64,000 nucleotides of DNA from Verrucomicrobiota bacterium (GTDB lineage Bacteria > Verrucomicrobiota > Verrucomicrobiia > Limisphaerales > JAEYXS01). This document shows, one piece after another, positions 42,201 to 48,619 of this stretch. A program made the position numbers and the translations under genes. The stretch spans positions 1-64,000 of the forward strand of contig JAEYXS010000051.1 of the NCBI GenBank assembly GCA_023431185.1, read 5' to 3'. A model generated the notes under the pieces. The model saw only the letters and a program-made list of their open reading frames with translations. It was not told where the DNA came from and did no database searches. Positions within the stretch are counted from its first letter, which is position 1. Each line of letters opens with the position of its first letter.

Positions 42201-43633
42201 CGGATGGTTCCACGACGCGCAAGTATGGTGGCACCGGTTTGGGTCTGGCCATCTGCCGCCAGTTGGTGGAACTCATGCACGGAGAGATCGGCGTGGTGAG
42301 CGAGCCGGGCAAAGGCTCCACATTCTGGTTCACGGCGCGGCTGGAAAAACAGTCGCAGGCACCGCTCAAGATCGTGCCGGCCACCACCGGCCTGCAAGCC
42401 GGTGACAAGGTGCTGGTGGCGGTGGAGAACCGTTCCAACAGGGAATATTTGAGCCAGCAACTTCAGGCCTGGAAGATAACCTGCACCGCGGTGGGCACCG
42501 GCGAGGAAGCCATCCAAATGCTTCGTGAGGCCGCTCGTGTGCAAAGTCGCTTCAAGCTGGCGGTGCTGGATCAAAAGCTGCCGGGCATCGACGGGCTGGC
42601 CCTGTCGCGCATCATCCGACAGGAGGTGGCCCATGATGGGTTGAAGTTGATCCTGCTGGAGTCGGGCCTGGAACCGGTCGATGCCCAAGCCATGGCGGCG
42701 GCGGGGGTGGACGCCTGTCTGCACCGGCCGTTGACGCAGTCCCGCATCTTGGATTGCCTCATGACCGTGAGCGCGCAGCCGGTCAATCTGCGCACGCGGC
42801 CGGTCACGCCGCAACCGTCCGGGCAGGAGCACACGACGCAACGGCACCGGCGCAAGGTTAAGTTGCTCCTCGTCGAGGACAATGCCGTGAACCAGAAGGT
42901 CACCCTGGGACAGTTGCGCAAGTTGGGATGCCACGCGGATTGCGTCGGCAACGGGCTGGAGGCCTTGCAGGCGCTGGAAGCCATCCCTTATGAAATCGTC
43001 TTGATGGATTGCCAGATGCCGGAGATGGATGGCTTCGAAGCGACTCGCGAGATCCGTCGGCGCGAAGCGCTGCCCTCGCGGGCGGCCTTCCCCCGGCCAC
43101 CAGTGCATATCATCGCACTGACGGCGAATGCCATGCAAGGGGACCGGGATCGCTGTCTGGCGGCGGGGATGAATGACTACATCAGCAAGCCTGTGAAACA
43201 GGCCGACCTCAAGGATGCCATTGACCGTTGGTTCAATCAAAATCCGGCCAAGCCGGCAGGAGATACAGAAACATCGATGAACGGAGCGACCGTATTCAAC
43301 GCCGAGGTGTTGCAAGCGGCCACCGCAGGCGACTTGGAGCAGGCCGAAAGCCTCGTGCAAATCTATCTGGATGATGCTGCGAAAGGTTTGGCTGAGTTGG
43401 AGGCGGCTTGTGACGCCCGTGCGCTGGAAGAGGTGAAAAAACTGGCACACCGCTTGCGCGGATCCAATGCCACGATGGGGCTGGAGCACATGGTCAAGGT
43501 CCTGGAAAAGATCGAGCTGAAAGCGGACCAAGGCTCGGTGGAGGCTTTCACGCCGCTGTTGCTGGAGCTGCAGCGGCAGATGTCATTGGCGCAGACGGCA
43601 TTGGAGAAGCATTTGCGGACGTTAAAGAAGTGA
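39272..43633 (+). CDS. Hybrid sensor histidine kinase (membrane, CHASE, PAS, REC, REC, HPt)
   Basis: The protein has 1453 residues. Several membrane helices lie at ~10-240 (MASE-like), then a CHASE periplasmic sensing domain (~255-430, LNRMARRWEGEGG, GKGFLVHVPLKV), a return helix, and two PAS/PAC units (~530-790). The kinase core has phospho-His808 in NMSHEIRTPMNG, the N-box NNLLSNALKF, DTGIGIPPE and GGTGLGLAI. A degenerate receiver (FKLAVLDQKLPGIDG) is followed by a good receiver with Asp1246 (VLMDCQMPEMDGFE). A C-terminal HPt domain has AHRLRGSNATMG. This is a full phosphorelay in one chain. The start is GTG 39272. The receiver encoded at 37907 is a possible target. Confidence 0.93.
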   Translation: MSNQLNTDVQSGRAVMVVRVLSALVVLLGAAALLGWLTHVDMLVQVMPGFAPMQANTAVGFMFCGLGLLAAVRGGQQVSLLCGLGAAVIGILTFIQYPLGRDFGIDLLLIREPFLVTNPSTPGRMSPITAAAFSLGGLGLALSGVTSKFPRLKVLVASLVSVSLAMSVAVLFNYALGTTAFYGWGKELAQMSVNAAGGFLLLSAGMMILCWERAESAGEHLPGWLPVPVAFGALAATVCMYLTVESQQQLLVKANADKQLESLRSMLESSVKERVSALNRMARRWEGEGGTPPAQWERDAENYIRDFKGFQAVQWVDAGLVVRRCIPEAGNEAVFGKFIGNNPIRRAIYDRSRQRGQVTLTTAIELMQGGKGFLVHVPLKVKGQDDGFIVGVFRSQDFLGAVFTPDMLQGYALHIYEGDQQIYQSDARYFAPDFTDASVQELRLFGMDWRLILSPFKAPGASPSGLIVLAVGIFISGLLSAMTYLAQTAYRQTRFLQQGNRQLSAEVLERRRVEDELRRLSIAQRAILSSASYAVISTTLDGTIVSFNAAAERMLGYAAAEVIGKATPAIIHLPEEVEAAARSLEKELGRPFVPGFDVFVARARSGLKDEREWTYVRKDGSTFPVLLSVTAIRDERQEVIGFLGIASDITERKQTEQSLADEKARLFAFIEHAPAAVAMFDREMKYIAASRRWYAEYELTGQTIIGRSHYEVFPNVSQRWREIHQRCLAGAVERAEDDVWRPPGMDHDQHLRWEVRPWYDGTGHIGGLMMFTQDITADRRREMELARMRDVADSANRAKSEFLANMSHEIRTPMNGVIGMTGLLLETPLSLEQKSYAETIQFSAESLLTIINDILDFSKIEAGKLVFETLDFNLQETVEGSLEIVALRAQSKGLELLAWLAPEVPVDLRGDPGRIRQVLNNLLSNALKFTDKGEVVLNVRLVSETAEHAMLRFEVKDTGIGIPPEAQQRLFQAFSQADGSTTRKYGGTGLGLAICRQLVELMHGEIGVVSEPGKGSTFWFTARLEKQSQAPLKIVPATTGLQAGDKVLVAVENRSNREYLSQQLQAWKITCTAVGTGEEAIQMLREAARVQSRFKLAVLDQKLPGIDGLALSRIIRQEVAHDGLKLILLESGLEPVDAQAMAAAGVDACLHRPLTQSRILDCLMTVSAQPVNLRTRPVTPQPSGQEHTTQRHRRKVKLLLVEDNAVNQKVTLGQLRKLGCHADCVGNGLEALQALEAIPYEIVLMDCQMPEMDGFEATREIRRREALPSRAAFPRPPVHIIALTANAMQGDRDRCLAAGMNDYISKPVKQADLKDAIDRWFNQNPAKPAGDTETSMNGATVFNAEVLQAATAGDLEQAESLVQIYLDDAAKGLAELEAACDARALEEVKKLAHRLRGSNATMGLEHMVKVLEKIELKADQGSVEAFTPLLLELQRQMSLAQTALEKHLRTLKK

Positions 43634-43660
43634 GGGACACAGTCCCGCGCTCCACTGAAA

Positions 43661-44368
43661 CTAGCCGTTGATCAGTTTCAAGATGTCCTCCGCCGCCTGC
43701 CGGGGATTGGCCGCCTGATAGATCGGCCGGCCGATGACCAGCCAGTTGGCCCCGGCATCCATGGCTTCCTTGGGGCCGAGCACGCGCTTCTGATCGCCCA
43801 GTTCCTGACCGGCGGCGCGTACGCCCGGGGTGACGAGCTGCATTTCGGCGGGGAGAATCTGGCGGAGCAGGGCGATCTCCAAGGGGGAGCAAACCAGCCC
43901 ACGCAAACCGCTCTGGGCGGCCAGCGAGGCGAGGCGCTCCACCTGCTTGCCGACATCCTCGCCCACGCCCGTTTCCGAAAGGGCCTGCTGGTCCATGCTG
44001 GTCAGCACGGTGACACCCAGGACGATCGGGGCGTTCACGCCCGCTTGCAGCGCGGTCTTCTGCGCGGCTTCCTCAGCGGCCTTCATCATCTCGCTGCCGC
44101 CACAGGTATGGATAGTGAGCATGTCCACGCCCATGCGCGTGGCGGCGGCGACGGCCTTGGCGACGGTGTTCGGGATGTCGTGAAATTTCAGGTCCAGAAA
44201 GACGCCCGCACCCGTGGCCTTAAGCTCCTTCACGATGGAAGGACCGGCGGAGGTGAAGAGTTCGCTGCCGATCTTGAGCGCCCCCACGGCACCCTTCAAG
44301 GCGTGGGCGAGCTGGATGGCCTGTTCCGCAGTGGGGACATCGAGGGCAACAATGATCGGATTGCGCAT
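43661..44368 (-). CDS. pyrF: Orotidine-5'-phosphate decarboxylase
   Basis: The 235-residue enzyme gives UMP, the last step of de novo pyrimidine synthesis. Motifs: IIVALDVPTAEQA (strand 1 with substrate Asp), VGALKIGSELF, GVFLDLKFHDIPNTV (the catalytic Asp-x-Lys-x-x-Asp), and LVTPGVRAAGQELGDQKR (phosphate loop). This is the typical bacterial short form. ATG 44368. It stands alone, convergent with the hybrid kinase with 27 bases between stops and divergent from hisD. Confidence 0.97.
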   Translation of the reverse strand: MRNPIIVALDVPTAEQAIQLAHALKGAVGALKIGSELFTSAGPSIVKELKATGAGVFLDLKFHDIPNTVAKAVAAATRMGVDMLTIHTCGGSEMMKAAEEAAQKTALQAGVNAPIVLGVTVLTSMDQQALSETGVGEDVGKQVERLASLAAQSGLRGLVCSPLEIALLRQILPAEMQLVTPGVRAAGQELGDQKRVLGPKEAMDAGANWLVIGRPIYQAANPRQAAEDILKLING

Positions 44369-44492
44369 GGACAGAAACTAGCAAACCAGGGCGGGGAGCG
44401 TCACGCAGCAAATCAAGCGGGGAGATGGTCGGCAAAAGTAACCAGCCCCGCGTTTTGACATCTACCCCCGGTTCACTTACGTTCCCCGCCGC

Positions 44493-45794
44493 ATGAATGT
44501 GATTCGCCTGACAGCGACCAATTTCGCCGAGCAGTTGCGGCAGTTGACCGGTCATTCCAGCCTGTTTGACCAGACGATCGAGGCGCGGACGCGCGAGATC
44601 GTGGATGGAGTGTATATGCGCGGCGATGCCGCGGTGTTGGAATTCACCGAGAAATTCACCGGCGCGCATCTGGCCATCGAGGATCTGGCCGTGAGTCAGG
44701 CGGAGATGTTCAACGCAGCGGTGCAGGCGGATGAAGGTCTGCGACAGGCGGTGGATATCGCCAGCAGCAACATTGAGCTGTTCGCCCGGAAATCCCTCCG
44801 GAAGAACTGGACGGCCAAGAACCGCCAGGGGGCGACGGTGGGCGAGAAGTTCGATCCCTTCCAGCGCGTGGGCATCTACATCCCGGGCGGCACGGCACCC
44901 TTGGTCTCGACGGCGTTGATGACGGTGACGCTGGCGCGGGTGGCCGGTTGTAAAGAAATCGTGGTCTGTACGCCGTGCAATGCCGAGGGGAAGATCAATC
45001 CAGCACTGCTCTTCGCCGCCCGTCATGCAGGCGCGACGGAGATCTATCGCGTGGGCGGGGCGCAGGCGATCGCGGCGATGGCGTACGGCACGCCCACGAT
45101 CAAGCATGTGCAGAAGGTTTTCGGACCGGGCAATGCGTATGTGGTGGCGGCAAAGCGGTTGTTGTTCGGTCACGTGGCGATCGATCTCTTGCCGGGGCCG
45201 AGCGAGGTGATGGTGATCGCAGATGATTCGGCGAATCCGAAATTCATCGCCGCCGACCTGCTGGCGCAGGCGGAGCATGGTTCCGGCCATGAGCGCGTCT
45301 GGATGGTCACGACTTCCATCAAGCTGTTGCACGCCGTGGAGCGTGAGATCAACAACCAGTTGCCCAAGCTTTCACGGCACGAATTCATCGGCAAGGCGCT
45401 GCACAATCACGGGCATCTCATTTTGGTGAAGTCCATGGACGTCGCGGCGGACGTGGCGAATGCCCTCGCGCCGGAGCACTGCGAGATCATGACCAAGGAC
45501 GCGGAGAAGCTAAGCGATAAGATCGCCACCGCGGGCGCGATTTTCCTGGGCGGTTATTCGCCGACGGTCATGGGCGATTACATGGCGGGACCGAGCCACA
45601 CCTTGCCCACGGGCGGGGGCGGATTGTCCTTCGCCGGCTTGACGGTGGACCAATTCCAGCGCCGCACGAGTCTGGTGCAGTATAACCGGACGGCGTTGCA
45701 GAAATCGGTGTCCACGATCCAGAAGTTCGCCGAGATGGAAGGACTGGATGCGCACGGCCGTTCCGCCACGATTCGTTTGGAGGGCAATAAGTGA
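44493..45794 (+). CDS. hisD: Histidinol dehydrogenase
   Basis: The 433-residue enzyme oxidises L-histidinol to histidine with NAD+ and Zn2+. Motifs are FDPFQRVGIYIPGGTAPLVST, VGGAQAIAAMAYGTPTI, VFGPGNAYVVAAKRL, LPGPSEVMVIAD, QAEHGSGHERVW (zinc-site Gln/His), ALAPEHCEIM and GPSHTLPTGGGGLSFAGLTVDQF. Full length. The final four bases overlap the GTG start of hisC (GTGA), so the last two histidine enzymes used here are translationally coupled. The other his genes are not in this window. Confidence 0.97.
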   Translation: MNVIRLTATNFAEQLRQLTGHSSLFDQTIEARTREIVDGVYMRGDAAVLEFTEKFTGAHLAIEDLAVSQAEMFNAAVQADEGLRQAVDIASSNIELFARKSLRKNWTAKNRQGATVGEKFDPFQRVGIYIPGGTAPLVSTALMTVTLARVAGCKEIVVCTPCNAEGKINPALLFAARHAGATEIYRVGGAQAIAAMAYGTPTIKHVQKVFGPGNAYVVAAKRLLFGHVAIDLLPGPSEVMVIADDSANPKFIAADLLAQAEHGSGHERVWMVTTSIKLLHAVEREINNQLPKLSRHEFIGKALHNHGHLILVKSMDVAADVANALAPEHCEIMTKDAEKLSDKIATAGAIFLGGYSPTVMGDYMAGPSHTLPTGGGGLSFAGLTVDQFQRRTSLVQYNRTALQKSVSTIQKFAEMEGLDAHGRSATIRLEGNK

Positions 45795-46927
45795 GAGCGG
45801 GCAAAGTGTCGAAGCACGAAAAGTCACCGGCGAAGCTGATCCGTCCGATGGTGCATGCCCTGCACCCGTATGTACCAGGTGAGCAACCGCGCATCCGTGG
45901 CTTGGTGAAGCTGAACACGAACGAGAATCCCTATCCGCCTTCGCCCAAAGTCATCGAGGCGACGAAAGCGGCGGTGGATGGACGGCTGCGGCTGTATCCG
46001 AATCCCACGGCGCAAGCGCTACGCGAAAAGCTGGCGAAGCTGCACAAGTGCGCGCCGGAAAACATCATCATCGGCAACGGCTCGGATGAATTGCTCATCA
46101 TGGCCGTGCGGGCATTCACGGAACCAGTGGCGACCGGTGCGCCGGTGGATAAAACGACGGTGCAGTACTTCACGCCGAGTTATTCGCTCTATCCGGTGCT
46201 CTCGGATATTCATGGTTCGCGGACGAACGGCGTGCCATTGAAGGCGGACTTCGGGATTCCGACCGTGGCGGAGTTGAAGAAGTGCAAGCATTGGCAGTTC
46301 AATGCCGCGCTAACGTTCGTCACCACGCCTAATGCTCCGAGCGGCCGCGGTTACTCGGTGGCGGAACTGGAGGCTCTCTGCCAGGCGCAGAAGGGTATCA
46401 TCGTCTTGGATGAGGCGTATGTGGACTTTGCCAAGGAGAATGCCTTGGACCTCGCGCTGAAGTATCCGCATGTGATCGTTTCCCGGACGTTCTCTAAGGC
46501 GTATTCGCTGTGCTTCCAGCGGGTGGGATATTTTGTCGCCCATCCGGAAGTCGTGGCGGCGCTGGATAAGATCCGGGACAGCTACAATGTGAACGGGCTG
46601 GGGCAGGTGGCGGCGTTGGCGACCTTGAGCGACCTGCCATATTATCGGGCGGGGTTTAACAAGATCATCGCCACCCGGAGCCGGTTGACGGAGGAGTTGA
46701 CCGGGTTGGGCTTCACGGTATTGCCGAGCCAGACGAACTTCATCCTCGCCAAGCCGCCGCAATTCCCAGCCGAGCAGTGGTTGGGCAAATTGCGTGACCG
46801 CAAGGTGTTGGTGCGGTGGTTCAAGTATCCGGAGGTGAGGGATTATCTGCGAATCACAATCGGGTCGGATGCGGAGGCGGAGGTGTTGTTGAAGGCGGTG
46901 AAGGGGATTTTATCAGGTGCGAGGTGA
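45791..46927 (+). CDS. hisC: Histidinol-phosphate aminotransferase
   Basis: This 378-residue PLP enzyme converts imidazole-acetol phosphate and glutamate to histidinol phosphate. Motifs are VKLNTNENPYPPSP, NGSDELLIMAVRAF, NAPSGRGYSVAEL, VLDEAYVDFA (PLP Asp/Tyr), and SRTFSKAYSLCFQRVGYF with the Schiff-base lysine. GTG start at 45791 overlaps the hisD stop. The last residues SGAR and the TGA lie at the start of a dispersed repeat, which may have replaced the original end. Confidence 0.96.
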   Translation: MRAGKVSKHEKSPAKLIRPMVHALHPYVPGEQPRIRGLVKLNTNENPYPPSPKVIEATKAAVDGRLRLYPNPTAQALREKLAKLHKCAPENIIIGNGSDELLIMAVRAFTEPVATGAPVDKTTVQYFTPSYSLYPVLSDIHGSRTNGVPLKADFGIPTVAELKKCKHWQFNAALTFVTTPNAPSGRGYSVAELEALCQAQKGIIVLDEAYVDFAKENALDLALKYPHVIVSRTFSKAYSLCFQRVGYFVAHPEVVAALDKIRDSYNVNGLGQVAALATLSDLPYYRAGFNKIIATRSRLTEELTGLGFTVLPSQTNFILAKPPQFPAEQWLGKLRDRKVLVRWFKYPEVRDYLRITIGSDAEAEVLLKAVKGILSGAR

Positions 46928-46961
46928 GAAGTGGGAAGGACGAAAAGGGGGTATCGCACCT
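46915..46961. repeat. Dispersed repeat after hisC (family 2) with inverted ends
   Basis: The first 29 bases (46915-46943, AGGTGCGAGGTG... GAAGG.CGA) agree with the repeat at 58714-58742 at 24 of 29 positions. In addition AGGTGCGA (46915-46922) is the exact inverted partner of TCGCACCT (46954-46961), so the element may fold. Similarity to the second copy seems to continue beyond (GTATCG, CTCATT words). It covers the hisC stop codon. Confidence 0.55.
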
Positions 46962-47174
46962 CGGACATCTCATTTCGTCTTTCGACCGTGGGTGGCTAGA
47001 TTTGTCCATGGGTTAGCCACTTTTGCTTATCCAGTCGTTTAAGCTTGGTCTTGGGGTGGAAGGGTGGTATTGGTAAAGAACGATGGTTTTAGGTGAAGCC
47101 GTTGGAAGGCGCGTTCGGGCAATTGACGCTTGACGCTCCCTTTAACGATTTTTACCTTATACAAAACGATTTAT
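46962..47174. other. Intergenic region upstream of nusA, promoter-bearing
   Basis: This 337-base gene-free stretch (46928-47264) separates hisC from the nusA operon. No reading frame with family resemblance is seen. There are no rimP or tRNA genes, which often sit here in other phyla. It contains the family 2 repeat at its left end, two TTGACG hexamers near its right end and the leader hairpins described separately. Confidence 0.5.
47123..47163 (+). promoter_or_regulatory. Candidate promoter of the nusA operon
   Basis: Two overlapping-phase copies of TTGACG (47123-47128 and 47130-47135) look like -35 hexamers. An AT-rich block follows, with TATACA at 47158-47163. The 22-base spacing from the nearer hexamer is longer than the usual 17, so a TTTACC at 47152-47157 (16 bases) is the alternative -10. 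Assigned by eye only. Confidence 0.35.
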
Positions 47175-47231
47175 TGCTGGGCAGGCCAGCAGCGAGCGTA
47201 AGTCGGAGATAAATTCTGCCGACTTTTTTAT
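47175..47231 (+). promoter_or_regulatory. nusA leader with two hairpins, second terminator-like
   Basis: Hairpin 1 is TGCTGG / CCAGCA (47175-47180, 47186-47191; loop GCAGG). Hairpin 2 has arms AAGTCGG (47200-47206) and CCGACTT (47219-47225), loop 12 nt, followed directly by TTTTATT, the look of an intrinsic terminator. It ends 34 bases before the nusA start. A transcript from the upstream promoter would meet it before nusA, so it can act as an attenuator for the whole operon. NusA itself affects such termination. Confidence 0.6.
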
Positions 47232-47264
47232 TCCCCTGATGGGGAGAGTACTGACAGCAGCCTT

Positions 47265-48539
47265 ATGAACGCCGAATTTTTAGCCAGTCTGGAGTTTTGG
47301 GAAAAAGAGAAGGGTATCAGCAAGCAGACTCTGGTGACTGCGGTGGAAGAAGCGCTGGTGTCTGCGGCGAAGAAAGCCGTGGGACCAGCGCGGGAGCTGC
47401 GTTGTATCATCAACCCGAAAACTGGTGATATCCAAGCATTTGCGCGTTTGATCGTGTCGGACAAGGTCATCTCCAAGCATGACCAGATTTCCTTGATCGA
47501 TGCCCGCCGGATCAACCCCAATGCGGCCATCGGCGAAGAGCTGGAAGTGGAAGTGACGCCGACGGGTTTTGGCCGTATCGCCGCCCAATACGCCAAGCAA
47601 GCCTTGCTTCAGCAGGTTCGCCGGGCGGAGAAGGATTTGATTTACGCCGAGTTCAAGGACCGCACCGGCGACATCGTGAGCGGTGTCGTCCGCCGGTTCG
47701 AGCGTTCGGATGTGATCGTGGACTTGGGCCGTTACGAGGCGTTGATGCCGAATCGTGAACGTGTGCCGATCGAGGAATACCAGATTGGTGAGCGCATCCG
47801 TTGCTTCGTCAAGGCCGTGGAGCATACCAACCACGGTCCCGAGATCATTTTGTCCCGCGCCGACCCACAATTTGTGGTCAAGCTGTTCCAGTTGGAAGTG
47901 TCCGAGATCAGCGATGGCACGGTGGAGATCAAGTCGGTGGCGCGGGAACCCGGCTTTCGCACGAAGCTGGCGGTTTACTCCCGTGATTCCAAAGTGGATC
48001 CGGTGGGCGCGTGCGTCGGTCTGCGCGGCCAGCGCGTGAAGAACATCGTCCGCGAACTCAACAATGAGAAAGTGGACATCATCAAATGGGACTCGAACAT
48101 CCGGGCGTTCATCACGAACGCGCTGGCCCCGGCCCAGTTGAAGAACTTTGAAGTGGATGAGCAAAGCCGTCGCGTGCGTATCTTGGTGAGCGAGGACCAG
48201 TTGTCCTTGGCCATCGGCAAGCGCGGCCAGAACGCCCGTCTGACCTCCAAGCTGACCGGGTGGCATGTGGACATCCAGCAGGAACAGGTGACGACGGTGG
48301 GCTTTGAACAGAAGGTGGCCGGAGCGGTGAAGGAAGTCGCCGCGATCCCGGGCATCAGCGGAGCGGATGCCGATGTGCTCGTGCACCACGGTTTCCTTGG
48401 GTTGGAATCGCTGTTGCAGGCCGAGTTGAGCGATCTGCAGGAGATTCCGCAACTGGCGGACCGCGCACAGACGATTTTTGACGCGGTGCAGGCTGAATCA
48501 TTGCGCCGCCGCCTGTTGGGCGATGGCGGGCAGGGTTAA
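47265..48539 (+). CDS. nusA: Transcription termination/antitermination factor NusA
   Basis: The 424-residue protein binds RNA polymerase and nascent RNA. It has the N-terminal polymerase-binding domain (~1-125), an S1 domain (~130-200, KDRTGDIVSGVVRRFERSDVIVDLG), two KH domains (CVGLRGQRVKNIVRELNNEKVDII, LAIGKRGQNARLTSKLTGWHVDI) and a C-terminal helical region (~355-424). Only one helix-hairpin-helix-like repeat is seen at the end. ATG 47265, with no ribosome-binding site close to it. It is first of a six-gene operon. Confidence 0.97.
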   Translation: MNAEFLASLEFWEKEKGISKQTLVTAVEEALVSAAKKAVGPARELRCIINPKTGDIQAFARLIVSDKVISKHDQISLIDARRINPNAAIGEELEVEVTPTGFGRIAAQYAKQALLQQVRRAEKDLIYAEFKDRTGDIVSGVVRRFERSDVIVDLGRYEALMPNRERVPIEEYQIGERIRCFVKAVEHTNHGPEIILSRADPQFVVKLFQLEVSEISDGTVEIKSVAREPGFRTKLAVYSRDSKVDPVGACVGLRGQRVKNIVRELNNEKVDIIKWDSNIRAFITNALAPAQLKNFEVDEQSRRVRILVSEDQLSLAIGKRGQNARLTSKLTGWHVDIQQEQVTTVGFEQKVAGAVKEVAAIPGISGADADVLVHHGFLGLESLLQAELSDLQEIPQLADRAQTIFDAVQAESLRRRLLGDGGQG

Positions 48540-48619
48540 CATGACAGCGGCCATCGATTGATGGCCGAGGTGCCCATGAGGACGACGAGGGTAGCAGCGG
48601 AGATCAGAGAAAAATTTTT

